NCBI GenBank assembly: GCA_011364925.1
Contig: RDOA01000001.1
Location: 127,128-191,127 of the forward strand
Origin: Promethearchaeota archaeon
Lineage (GTDB): Archaea > Asgardarchaeota > Lokiarchaeia > Sigyniarchaeales > SOKP01
Reading direction: 5' to 3'
Length of the DNA stretch: 64,000 nt
Under the pieces are notes generated by a model. It was not told the DNA's origin. It saw only the letters and a program-made list of their open reading frames with translations, and did no database searches. Positions 45,002 through 53,847 of this stretch are shown here, in pieces (position 1 is the first letter of the stretch; the number at the start of each line of letters is the position of its first letter). A program made the translations under genes and the position numbers.

Positions 45002-46408
45002 GTGAAACTACATGTAGCTACAAATTGGGATTTAGATCTAATCGATAATTTAGCTCAATTCCCCGTATCTGGATTATATGGCGTCTCAGACCACTCAATA
45101 GTTGGAGGGGGTCGTCCATCTTTCTTGCTACAACAAATCTCAGAAGAAAGAATCGCGGAATATATAAAAAAAGTTCACGAAAACAATATGGAGTTTTCCT
45201 ATCTATTAAATGCGCCCTGTATGAACAATATGGAATACGATCCGCATTATCATAAAGAACTTATTGAGTACTTGCAGTGGATTAGTGATATCGAAGCAGA
45301 TAGCGTAACAGTAACTATCCCATTTTTAATACAGCTCATCAAGGAACAATTTCCAAGGCTAAAAATCCGAGTTTCTACAATAGCTCATGTGAATAGTGTT
45401 AATCGCGCAATGTTTTACGAATCTCTTGGAGCAGATGAAATTACGCTTGATGTTATGATAAATCGTGACTTTAAAACTTTAGAACAAATTCAAAAAGCTG
45501 TGAAGTGTAAACTAATTGTCCTCTTAACAGATGGATGTTTATTTCAATGTCCTTTTAGATATTATCATTACAATACTTTAGGACACGCTTCGCAAACTTA
45601 TCAACAATTTGAACGTAATTATGTTGACACATGTATCTTAAACTGCAGTATTATCAAATTTTCTGATCCAACAGAAGTTATAAAAGCAAGGTGGGTCCGA
45701 CCTGAAGATTTAACTCACTACGAGGCAATTGGAATCGAGAATTTTAAAATTGCGGGGCGTCGTATGTCAACCCAGTGGATTACTCAATCTGTGAAAGCCT
45801 TCTCTTCGCGAAAATATAATGGGAATCTTGTTGATATAATTCAAGGCTTTTCAATGTCACATGGTGGTTTAGAACAAAAGGATCCAAATGTAAAATTAAG
45901 TGAAACGATCGGAAAGGAGTCTAAATCAAAACTCGTAATTGATAATACCAAACTAGACGGATTTATAGACTTTTTCAAAAAGCAAAATTGTATAGCGATG
46001 TGTAACGCATGTTCGTATTGTGAAGAATGGGCGAAAAAAGCAGTAATATTAAATGAAGAAGAATCTCAGAGATATGTAGAATCGATAAAGGGGTATATGA
46101 ACGATATTTTATCCAGTCGCGAATTTGGTCTTGCAGCCGCTAAACCAAAGGAAAAAGTAAAATCAGGTTTAGAATGGGATAGTGAAACTCAGAGAATATT
46201 TGATGATCTTATATTACTCTCCCCGCCTCAGTTTCAACAAATGGCGAGAATGGCAATATCATCGCTTGCTGAAGAGAAAGCCAAGAAAAGAGAATCAGAA
46301 GTAATTGAAAACCAAGATATAATCGATGCGTTCATAGAAGGAACTCCCGGAGCGTTTCAAGCTGATATGAGAGAAGGTTTAAAAAAACACGGGCTTTTAG
46401 AAAAATAA
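45002..46408 (+). CDS. U32-like protein with C-terminal PCP_red-like module
   Basis: 468 residues, GTG start after AGGTGG. A paralogue of the U32 part of the preceding gene: both share the start pattern (ATNWDLDL vs ACNWKLDL), STIAHVNSVNRAMFYESL, the Cys motif C179-x3-C183 (DGCLFQCPFRYYHY, then GHASQ), C211/C215, and the late C330-x3-C334-x2-C337-x2-C340. Residues 390-468 are the shared helical module (LEWDSETQRIFDDLILLSPP, ending GAFQADMREGLKKHG). It plausibly pairs with the gene at 42920 as UbiU does with UbiV. Last gene of the operon; a T-rich terminator follows. Confidence 0.72.
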   Translation: MKLHVATNWDLDLIDNLAQFPVSGLYGVSDHSIVGGGRPSFLLQQISEERIAEYIKKVHENNMEFSYLLNAPCMNNMEYDPHYHKELIEYLQWISDIEADSVTVTIPFLIQLIKEQFPRLKIRVSTIAHVNSVNRAMFYESLGADEITLDVMINRDFKTLEQIQKAVKCKLIVLLTDGCLFQCPFRYYHYNTLGHASQTYQQFERNYVDTCILNCSIIKFSDPTEVIKARWVRPEDLTHYEAIGIENFKIAGRRMSTQWITQSVKAFSSRKYNGNLVDIIQGFSMSHGGLEQKDPNVKLSETIGKESKSKLVIDNTKLDGFIDFFKKQNCIAMCNACSYCEEWAKKAVILNEEESQRYVESIKGYMNDILSSREFGLAAAKPKEKVKSGLEWDSETQRIFDDLILLSPPQFQQMARMAISSLAEEKAKKRESEVIENQDIIDAFIEGTPGAFQADMREGLKKHGLLEK

Positions 46409-46430
46409 ATTTCTTTTTTCTTTTTTTATC
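46409..46430 (+). terminator. T-rich terminator after the operon
   Basis: Two runs of seven or so T separated by single C residues directly behind the last stop codon, marking the operon end; a new A+T promoter-like stretch begins near 46538. Confidence 0.55.
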
Positions 46431-46605
46431 CTAAAACAACAATAAATGGATTGTAGAACCTCGCAATTATTGGACTCCTATTTCTTAATATATTTTGACA
46501 CCTTAATCATTATGTGCAATATTTTAAATTTGACAAATATATAATAAAAGTATATATTTCCAGATTTTATAAGAAAAATAATTAAATGAAATTTAGGTTG
46601 AAATT

Positions 46606-47178
46606 ATGTTCTGTCCGAATTGTGGGGAAAAGTTAGACAACCCTAACCAAAAGTTTTGTGCACATTGTGGAAGTGAAATTCAAGTTACTCCTAGCTCTGA
46701 GGCTTTTGAAGGATATAATGCAACACAAACACCAGTTGTGAAAACATCCTCACCACCACCAGTTCCAGCTACTCCCGTTTACGATGTAAAACCAGTTAAA
46801 CCAAAAGGAACAGGCTCTTATTCAAGAAAAAGTCTTGCCTACGCCTTAATTTGGCCAATCTTTTTCGTTATTGCTTTTTATTTAGGATTTATATTTATGA
46901 TATTTCGTTCATTTTCATATTCTCCCTATATGCCAAGAAATCCTTTTTTATGGATAGTTCCTTTCGTATTGCATCTTGTGAGTCTTCTCTTCAGCATCGT
47001 TTCTAAGGTTAATAGCAGTAAAGCTCGTATCTACGAAGATAGAAACGGCCTTCAACAAGCTGGCAGTATTATAAGTGTATTTGGAATTGTTCTGAATGCG
47101 ATATTTTTAGTGATAGTTCCAATTATGATGGCAATAGGTATAGCAACTATGGGTTATTTATACGATCCCTTTATATAA
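46606..47178 (+). CDS. Zinc-ribbon membrane protein (paralogue 2 of 3)
   Basis: 190 residues. N-terminal zinc ribbon CPNCGEKLDNPNQKFCAHCG, a Pro/Val/Thr-rich linker (SSPPPVPATPVYDVKPVKPK), then three hydrophobic segments (ALIWPIFFVIAFYLGFIFMI; FLWIVPFVLHLVSLLFSIVS; AGSIISVFGIVLNAIFLVIV). The KVNSSKARIYED loop between helices two and three is shared with the next gene. It has its own promoter-like region (TATATAATAAAAGTATATAT at about 46538). Together with 47227 it is a tandem duplicate. The cytoplasmic ribbon may recruit a partner to the membrane; function unknown. Confidence 0.7.
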   Translation: MFCPNCGEKLDNPNQKFCAHCGSEIQVTPSSEAFEGYNATQTPVVKTSSPPPVPATPVYDVKPVKPKGTGSYSRKSLAYALIWPIFFVIAFYLGFIFMIFRSFSYSPYMPRNPFLWIVPFVLHLVSLLFSIVSKVNSSKARIYEDRNGLQQAGSIISVFGIVLNAIFLVIVPIMMAIGIATMGYLYDPFI

Positions 47179-47226
47179 AATTTAGATTAGAAGAAAATAA
47201 AATAAGAATTAATTGTATGTGATATT

Positions 47227-47787
47227 ATGTTTTGTCCTAATTGTGGAGAAAAGTTAGAAAGCCCAAACCAAAGATTTTGCTCAAGATGCGGAAGTGAACT
47301 TCAATCCACTCCATTTTTTGAAACTCCTCAAGAACCGGTTCAACAAATTCAGGTACCACCAGTCCAATCCGTTCCTGTTTATGAGACTAAACCGATTAAA
47401 ACGGGAGGACCAGGATCTTATTCAAAGAAAGTCTTCGCTTTCGGCTTTTTATCGCTCGTTATAGCAGGCATAGGGTTCAGTTTAGACATGATTTCTTTTC
47501 TTAGGTTTGTTATCCCTATCTATGTTTTTCCTAGGCTTCTTGGCGGACCAATAGTTTTGATTGCTGCCATGATTGTTCATTTTATCGGAGTAATCTTTGG
47601 AGTAGTTGCTAAAGCAAATAGCACCAAAGCCAGAAAACATGAGATGGAGAATACACTTGAGAGAGTAGGTAAAGTGTTTGGAATATTAGGAATTATTGCG
47701 AACATGATACCGCTCGTAGTTATTAATATAGCGCTTATAATTATAAATGTTCCTTACTCGCCCCCTCCTGGACCAATTTATCCTTAG
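47227..47787 (+). CDS. Zinc-ribbon membrane protein (paralogue 3 of 3)
   Basis: 186 residues. Ribbon CPNCGEKLESPNQRFCSRCG, a Gln/Pro linker, the conserved GPGSYSKKVFAFGFLSLVIA entry to the first helix, and three membrane segments in total. The loop AKANSTKARKHEMENTLERV parallels the other two copies. It begins 48 bases after its tandem duplicate, so both are probably co-transcribed. The stop is four bases from that of the convergent LuxE-like gene. Function unknown. Confidence 0.7.
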   Translation: MFCPNCGEKLESPNQRFCSRCGSELQSTPFFETPQEPVQQIQVPPVQSVPVYETKPIKTGGPGSYSKKVFAFGFLSLVIAGIGFSLDMISFLRFVIPIYVFPRLLGGPIVLIAAMIVHFIGVIFGVVAKANSTKARKHEMENTLERVGKVFGILGIIANMIPLVVINIALIIINVPYSPPPGPIYP

Positions 47788-47791
47788 ATTC

Positions 47792-49093
47792 CTAATATAT
47801 CCAATCAATAAGAGACGAACAACTTTTTCCTTGAGCGTTCTTCAATCTACCTAAGATTCGAAAAGTAGCTCCTTTGTAACCACACTCCGGGCATCTGCTG
47901 CCCGAGACTTGTTCTACTATGTCGTCTACTAAAACAGCTTGATTAATTGAGCCATTAACCCCATAAGGTGTAATAACCTCTAAAAGACCTTCTTCTTCCT
48001 CCTTTACAGCATCTAGATTTTCAAGATCTCTTACAATTATCCGAGATGTATTAGGGCAATGGAGTAAAAAATCTTGATATTTCTCAGACCAATGCCCTCC
48101 AAAAAGAGTGGGTCCTTCAGTAAAAGCATAAATATCTCGAATATCCGTTGATTTTATGTTAAACACTTTTTCGTAAGATTCTATGAATTTGCTTTTATTC
48201 ACAGTGGCCATCTTCGCTTCACCCTTAACACCATCCCACCCGCCACCTCCACATCCAACAATAGCTTTTCCATCGAGATCTATAAAGACATTCTCTTTTA
48301 ACAGCCTTTTTTCAAACATATTATTCATTAAAAGCGGACTTCCGCCGAACAAAACTTTACTCGCTTCAGTATCTTTCCAATAACCTGTTTTTAGGATTCT
48401 TCTAATAATCTTCAACATTTTAGAGACATCAAGCACAAAACCACCCTTTAACGAAAAAGTTGATATAATTGCCCAGATTGTCTTTAACCATTTCATTTTT
48501 ACTAAGTATTCCTCGTGGCCATAAAATTCCCATGGTTTGTTCATACAAGCTGTAAAGTATCGAGTTTTATCAATGTATTCAAATCCTTCAGCACTTCTTC
48601 GTGCCATTATTGACATGAATAATCGATCCGGTGAGAAATTAAACACTACTCCTCTTTTTGAACCTGATTTTAATTCCTCCCATTTAAAGAATTCCGTAAA
48701 TACCTTAATTGAATTGTATTGAATTTGATCAAAATCTTCTAATGTTCGAGGAACAATTGAAGGATCTCCTGTTGTTGAAGAAGAACACGAATAAAGCGCG
48801 ATCTTCTCCTGTGGAACTTTTAATAAATGTAATGTTCGATTTCCAGATTTTTTATAAGTTTCTGTTGGAATGTATGGAATTGTTTCTAAACTTTTAATAG
48901 AAAGTTCATCAGGAACCGTAAAATCAAACTTCTTACACAGATTTTTTCTGTAATACTCACAATTGGTATAGGATAAATCAATTTGATGTAACACTTCTTT
49001 ACAAAACTCATCATCTGTAGATTCTCGCGAAGTAAAGTTAAAATATTTCGTTTTCAAGTCTTCCGGTAAGAGATCATGAAATTTAAGAAACAA
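47792..49093 (-). CDS. LuxE-like acyl-protein synthetase / acyl-activating enzyme
   Basis: The frame opens at TTG 49108, but a perfect GGAGGT (49106-49101) lies inside that leader; TTG 49093, seven bases after it, is the likely start (433 residues, LFLKFHDLLPEDLK). Motifs: YSCSSSTTGDPSIVPRT (adenylate P-loop), FNFSPDRLFMS, VGCGGGGWDGVKGEAK and DIYAFTEGPTLFGG, as in the LuxE family of the adenylate-forming superfamily. LuxE activates fatty acids and holds them as a thioester. A C-terminal CPECGYKGATFRILGR suggests the usual late motif. It may feed acyl groups to lipid or aromatic-acid pathways nearby; no direct link is seen. Confidence 0.8.
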   Translation of the reverse strand: MFLKFHDLLPEDLKTKYFNFTSRESTDDEFCKEVLHQIDLSYTNCEYYRKNLCKKFDFTVPDELSIKSLETIPYIPTETYKKSGNRTLHLLKVPQEKIALYSCSSSTTGDPSIVPRTLEDFDQIQYNSIKVFTEFFKWEELKSGSKRGVVFNFSPDRLFMSIMARRSAEGFEYIDKTRYFTACMNKPWEFYGHEEYLVKMKWLKTIWAIISTFSLKGGFVLDVSKMLKIIRRILKTGYWKDTEASKVLFGGSPLLMNNMFEKRLLKENVFIDLDGKAIVGCGGGGWDGVKGEAKMATVNKSKFIESYEKVFNIKSTDIRDIYAFTEGPTLFGGHWSEKYQDFLLHCPNTSRIIVRDLENLDAVKEEEEGLLEVITPYGVNGSINQAVLVDDIVEQVSGSRCPECGYKGATFRILGRLKNAQGKSCSSLIDWIY

Positions 49094-49187
49094 AATACAT
49101 ACCTCCAAAATTTATTTATGTATTATTTTATTCCAAATAAAATTGATTGATATAAAATGTTAAATAAAAAAGTAATAAAAAATATTA

Positions 49188-50540
49188 TTACATATTAGAT
49201 AAAGCTAGTATTTCTGCTTCTTCGCGTTCTAATAGCATTGGTGTTTTCTCCCAACTTATCTCTTTAGGAAGTTTAAATTGGCGTAAAAACATGTAAAGAT
49301 GGATAAATCCGCTTATGAGGAAATAAAATATAAGCGAGTAGTGCTTATCACAATACTTTCTTATTGAGTTAAATATGTATCCAAACTGAAAAAATATACA
49401 CGACAAAGTCCATATTAGCATGTAATGTTCTCCGGTTAAAAATTGAAATATGGCAAATATTATCTCTATTGGAAGCCAAGTATCCATATTTCCGAGCGCC
49501 ATCATGGTCATATTTCTCGCGATAATTAACTTTTTACCATCTTTATATTCGCTCTTCATTGCCATTAATTGAGGCATATCAAATACATATCCCGCAAGCC
49601 AACGAGTGCGTTGCTTTACCAAAATATCCCAGCTATTTGGAACATACTCATAGACCTTAGCTTTCGGTGAAAATCGAATAAGTACACCATCTAAATTCAA
49701 AAGTACGGAGAGATAAAGGTCTTCCGTCATTGAATCTTCATTAAATCCCCCATATTTCTCAAGGTACTTAGTTCTAACCGCGAAATTCCGTCCAAAAGAA
49801 TAAGCAGAAGATCCTAACCTATTTTTAACTTCGAATAACAAGCCACCACCAGAAACCATGCCGTAATCCAAAAATATCCCTCTCGTCAACATATTGTCTT
49901 TCCAGTTCTTAACGAGTACAGGACCAATGACTGCTTCTGTTTTTTCTTTATGGAATGGAGAAATCAAGTTTTTAAGTGAATCAGGTTTTAAAATGCAACC
50001 TGAATCGTAGAGTATTACAATATCATTTTTTACATGTTCTAATCCATAATTGAGCGCAGGAGGTTTTCCTTTTTTAGGTAAATCCTTTGATAATACGATT
50101 ATGTCGATATCCTTATGTTCCTCCGAAAAGCTTGTTGCAAAACTTGTTGTATCGTCAGTAGAACCACTAGTTATTACTATAACTTGCATCTTATCTTTAG
50201 GGTAATCTGATTCAACAATTGAGTTCAAGGTTCTTTCCAACAACACCTTTTCGTTTTTACAAGCAATCATAATGCTAATGTTTTCATAATGCGTAATTTT
50301 AGGTTTGTACCCGCTCCCAAAGGATGCGAAGAAATGAACTCCATAATAAAGAACAAAACCTAACAACATAAATAATCCCACTAACGGGAACACAAACCAC
50401 CAATAGGTTAAAGGCGCTGCTAAAAAGGTATCAATCGAATCTTTTATCCCCGAAGTTAAATAAGGGGGAAAATAGATGTATAATAGAACTAAAAATACTA
50501 ACCAAATAGACCCGTACAACAAATATCTATACAATTTCAT
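49188..50540 (-). CDS. Processive-type family 2 glycosyltransferase, membrane-bound
   Basis: 450 residues. Two N-terminal membrane helices (YLLYGSIWLVFLVLLYIYFP; WWFVFPLVGLFMLLGFVLYY), a GT-A domain with VIVITSGSTDDTTSFA, ILYDSGCILKPDSL (DxD-like), MTEDLYLSVLL (TED) and KQRTRWLAGY (Q-x-x-R-W), then three or more C-terminal helices. The complete D,D,D,QxxRW set is that of cellulose, chitin and hyaluronan synthase-type enzymes. It lies 25 bases after the CDP-alcohol phosphatidyltransferase gene, so it probably glycosylates a phospholipid or makes a polymer tied to it. Confidence 0.88.
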   Translation of the reverse strand: MKLYRYLLYGSIWLVFLVLLYIYFPPYLTSGIKDSIDTFLAAPLTYWWFVFPLVGLFMLLGFVLYYGVHFFASFGSGYKPKITHYENISIMIACKNEKVLLERTLNSIVESDYPKDKMQVIVITSGSTDDTTSFATSFSEEHKDIDIIVLSKDLPKKGKPPALNYGLEHVKNDIVILYDSGCILKPDSLKNLISPFHKEKTEAVIGPVLVKNWKDNMLTRGIFLDYGMVSGGGLLFEVKNRLGSSAYSFGRNFAVRTKYLEKYGGFNEDSMTEDLYLSVLLNLDGVLIRFSPKAKVYEYVPNSWDILVKQRTRWLAGYVFDMPQLMAMKSEYKDGKKLIIARNMTMMALGNMDTWLPIEIIFAIFQFLTGEHYMLIWTLSCIFFQFGYIFNSIRKYCDKHYSLIFYFLISGFIHLYMFLRQFKLPKEISWEKTPMLLEREEAEILALSNM

Positions 50541-50565
50541 TTTACATCAACTCATTTTTTAATTA

Positions 50566-51498
50566 TTATGCTTCTGCTTTCTCAAGTTTCCTTAAGTTTT
50601 TCCAGATGTAGTTTGCAAAGAGAATAATTGATAAAACCATAATAACTAGTAAACTGGCTTGATAGATGAACATACTCCATGTAATTGTCCAAGCGTGAGA
50701 ACTGTTCCATATTGTTGCAGAAGGATTCACTAAGTAAGTCAAATATACAGTAAAGCTAGAGACACCATACATTACAAAAAATGTAGCACTAACAATTACT
50801 CGTGTAATTCTCTCTCCAATGAAAGGTTTTGTCTCAAGCAATCCCAAACCTTCGTGTCTCGCTCTCATATACTCGTAAATAAATATGAGAAATATGTTTG
50901 TCCACACCATCCAAGTAAAGTCAAGCCCGAAAGAAGGAAATACTAATAAACTCGTAGGAACGAAACATACCAGCATCAAAATATCACTTATTCTATCCAA
51001 GATATTGTCCAACCACGCACCAGTTTTTGATTTAATATCCAATAATCTCGCGATTGCTCCATCTATTCCATCACCAATACCTGTAGCTAGCACAAGTACA
51101 GCGAGAAGGAAAAACCACGATCCATAAAAAGGTTGTTGAGTAATGAGATCAAGCGTATGACCGGTACTTGCCATTATTACTCCCCAGAAAATGAAAAAAG
51201 AAGCGATCAGGTTTATGTACGATGCCTTATTCGGACTTATGCCCAATTTTATAAAGAGTTTAGCCCCTCTATAAGTTATAGGCATGTAAAGTTTTCCTGC
51301 GGGATCTTTACTCATTTTTTCAAACTGCTGCTCTACTTTATGGGCTTGCCCGTGATCCTTAAGCCAATCTTTTATGAATTCGTCGCATGTCATAAATTCT
51401 CTTTTTGGTTTCTCCTTAAAGACACTGCTAAGAAATATGACTATTAAGAAGAAAAGTAATACCAATGGAAATACTAATGTAAATAATAGTTCTGTCAT
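50566..51498 (-). CDS. CDP-alcohol phosphatidyltransferase family protein
   Basis: 310 residues with about six membrane helices. The full family signature is present: DGAIAR, then eight residues, G, three residues, D, three residues, D (within IGDGIDGAIARLLDIKSK and TGAWLDNILD), coordinating metal and the CDP-linked lipid. The enzyme joins CDP-archaeol (or CDP-diacylglycerol) to an alcohol such as inositol phosphate, glycerol phosphate or serine. A soluble N-terminal stretch (about 30-75) precedes the core. Operon with the following glycosyltransferase. Confidence 0.9.
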   Translation of the reverse strand: MTELLFTLVFPLVLLFFLIVIFLSSVFKEKPKREFMTCDEFIKDWLKDHGQAHKVEQQFEKMSKDPAGKLYMPITYRGAKLFIKLGISPNKASYINLIASFFIFWGVIMASTGHTLDLITQQPFYGSWFFLLAVLVLATGIGDGIDGAIARLLDIKSKTGAWLDNILDRISDILMLVCFVPTSLLVFPSFGLDFTWMVWTNIFLIFIYEYMRARHEGLGLLETKPFIGERITRVIVSATFFVMYGVSSFTVYLTYLVNPSATIWNSSHAWTITWSMFIYQASLLVIMVLSIILFANYIWKNLRKLEKAEA

Positions 51499-51703
51499 AA
51501 TGCTCGCCTAAATTATTACATTTGATATTTTTATTAAAATTATTTAAAAATATAATAGTAGTTAGAATTTAAATTATATTAAATTTATTTAATCGTAAAC
51601 CCTTGCATTCTTATTCTCTTTAAAGGGTTTTAATTTTAATATTGGACTCCTAAAAAAATATATAATTAACAAAGCAATAAATTAAATAGAGGTAATTGTA
51701 ATA

Positions 51704-52531
51704 ATGACAATTTCTGAGATCGAAATAAAATGGCTTAATTTTGTTAGAAGGCTTCGTGTAGTAGGAATTTTATTAATCTTCGTCATAATTCCGTTTCTGG
51801 CATTCGTAATGATACCGATTTATTTTATTTTGACTATGGTCGCTATAGGAGATGTGTCTAAACTTAATCGTGATTTAAAGGACCCATATCTTTTAAGTTT
51901 CCGCTCTAAATATCTAGCAGCAAGTATTATTAAACTCATCGGATCAATAGTAGTCCACGCGGGAGCATTAATGATAGCTTTTAGCTACAATTTTGGATCT
52001 CCATGGTATGGTTTTCCATATTTCGGCTCTTATCCTTTCTATTTCCCACCTGCTATAATTGTATTTATTGTTGGTTTCATATTCATGATTATAGGTAGTG
52101 CTATAGAAATAGGTGCGTGGGATAATTTAAAGCTCTTCATATACCATAATAAAACCTTATTTCCTGCAAATATTCACATTGGAACTATCAGCAAGATAGA
52201 GAATTTGCGAACAGGAGCTTTATTGTGGGCGCTTGGATTCTTAGTTGTAACTATTATCATAGGGTGGATAACCCAGTTAATAGGATATATTGGTCTAAGC
52301 AGCGTTGCTGAAAGAGGATTGAAAGGAGAACCAATCATACCTAAAACACAAGTATATCAAACACCACCTCCACCGACTCCACCGACTCCACCTCCTACAC
52401 CTTCTACGCCCTTTAGAACCGTCCAAGAATCACAACCTGTAGATGAAATTATATTTTGTCCTATGTGCGGAGCTAAAGTCTCACCTGGGGCAGTATTTTG
52501 TGGAGAATGCGGAGTTAGGTTAAAAAATTAA
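51704..52531 (+). CDS. DUF996-like membrane protein with C-terminal zinc ribbon
   Basis: 275 residues. Four membrane segments in the first 220 residues (VVGILLIFVIIPFLAFVMIP; IIKLIGSIVVHAGALMIAFS; IIVFIVGFIFMIIGSAIEIG; LLWALGFLVVTIIIGWITQL), in the arrangement of archaeal DUF996. A Pro/Thr hinge (TPPPPTPPTPPPTPSTP) leads to a cytoplasmic zinc ribbon CPMCGAKVSPGAVFCGECG. This reverses the ribbon-first order of the other membrane ribbon proteins in the window. Function unknown. Followed by T-runs. Confidence 0.72.
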   Translation: MTISEIEIKWLNFVRRLRVVGILLIFVIIPFLAFVMIPIYFILTMVAIGDVSKLNRDLKDPYLLSFRSKYLAASIIKLIGSIVVHAGALMIAFSYNFGSPWYGFPYFGSYPFYFPPAIIVFIVGFIFMIIGSAIEIGAWDNLKLFIYHNKTLFPANIHIGTISKIENLRTGALLWALGFLVVTIIIGWITQLIGYIGLSSVAERGLKGEPIIPKTQVYQTPPPPTPPTPPPTPSTPFRTVQESQPVDEIIFCPMCGAKVSPGAVFCGECGVRLKN

Positions 52532-52540
52532 ATATGGAAC

Positions 52541-52562
52541 TGTTTTTTTTATTCTTTTTTTA
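52541..52562. terminator. T-rich region between convergent genes
   Basis: Runs of eight and six T directly after the DUF996-like gene, before the stop of the convergent radical SAM gene. Confidence 0.45.
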
Positions 52563-52570
52563 TCTTTATA

Positions 52571-53713
52571 TTAATTTGTTATATCGATGAAAGCTTCCTT
52601 TATTGCTGAGCAACCACCACATCGTACGCAACCAGCTTTGCTTTTTAAAGGATTAATGCCATATTCTTTCATTGTGAAAGCGGCTCGCCTATAGATTTCT
52701 ATTAATGAATTTGGGTCAGAGACGGGTAAATCCTTGACGCCTGGTATTGATCTCACAGGCGTAATATATGGTATAACTCCTATTGAAATCACTTTTTCGG
52801 CTCCTAAGATAAACTCATCCGGTGATTCACCGAATCCCGTCAAAAGATATGAAGAAACTTGATTATTGCCAAAAATTTCAAGCGCGTGACTCCAATTCTT
52901 TTTGTAGGTTTCAAATGTAATGCGAGACTTTCCCGGAGTTACTGTATTTCTAATATTTTGATCCAATACTTCAAGATGTATCCCAATGGTATCAGCACCC
53001 GCATCTTTTAACTCATCGATGTACGTTAAATCGTCTAATGGTTCAATTTGGACGTGTAAAGGAAGTTTTGGATAACTTTGTTTGATCCCTTTTAATAATT
53101 CAATGTATCTCTTTGCACCTTTGTCTTTAGTTTTGTCTGTTCCACTCGTAAGAGTCATATGATTGCATCTCCCTTCTTCTTTAGCTGCAGCGATTACTTC
53201 GCACATTTGCTTAGCATTTTTCTCTTCTATTGTCGCTCCGCTCTCTAAACTTAACTCAATGCCACAAAACTTGCAACCTTCGTTACATCCTTGGTACACG
53301 CATTTTTGATATATAGTGCTCGATAGGCAATCTATTCCATGAACCAGTGCAATTTTCTTCATCTCAATTCCGTCCGAGGTTTTGTATTCAGGGCTATAGT
53401 AACGTGGGTTTTTAACTAGTCTCAATTTACTATGCTCAATTCTGTTTTCCATATCAAAAATCCCAAAATACCCCTTAGTATTTTCCTTAATCACTAGATT
53501 TGTTTTTTGAGGGGTATTCCAAAGAACTGCGTTCACAATAGTTCCGTTTTCAAGAAGAAAATATCTTCCTCCTAACGGTCCCGCACCTCCCTTGCGACCG
53601 TACGATATCTCAATTCCTTGATTTTTATAGTGCTCTATTAAATTTTCGTCTAAATATAATCCCTTACACAGAATTTCAGTTTTTTTAACAAAAGCAGTGT
53701 GAGAGTCAAGCAT
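52571..53713 (-). CDS. Radical SAM protein, MSMEG_0568-like
   Basis: 380 residues. The N-terminal part (about 40-80, RKGGAGPLGGRYFLLENGTI) is characteristic of the MSMEG_0568 radical SAM group. The cluster motif CNEGCKFCGIE (C-x3-C-x2-C) lies mid-chain, an unusually late position near residue 145. HMTLTSGTDKTKDKGAKRYI and VQIEPLDDLTYIDELKDAGA continue the barrel. The C-terminus CVRCGGCSAIKEA could bind an additional cluster. In bacteria this family sits in nitrilase-associated clusters of unknown product; no nitrilase is present here. Recall-based family call. Confidence 0.72.
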   Translation of the reverse strand: MLDSHTAFVKKTEILCKGLYLDENLIEHYKNQGIEISYGRKGGAGPLGGRYFLLENGTIVNAVLWNTPQKTNLVIKENTKGYFGIFDMENRIEHSKLRLVKNPRYYSPEYKTSDGIEMKKIALVHGIDCLSSTIYQKCVYQGCNEGCKFCGIELSLESGATIEEKNAKQMCEVIAAAKEEGRCNHMTLTSGTDKTKDKGAKRYIELLKGIKQSYPKLPLHVQIEPLDDLTYIDELKDAGADTIGIHLEVLDQNIRNTVTPGKSRITFETYKKNWSHALEIFGNNQVSSYLLTGFGESPDEFILGAEKVISIGVIPYITPVRSIPGVKDLPVSDPNSLIEIYRRAAFTMKEYGINPLKSKAGCVRCGGCSAIKEAFIDITN

Positions 53714-53847
53714 ATTATTGCTATTTGGTGGTAAAAATACAATTTTAATAAAATTTTTTAACCATTCTTCATAGATTGAATTTAATAACCATTTATAATT
53801 TTATTTCTTATCGATTGTAAATGGTATTTTAAAAAAGTGATTTAAAA

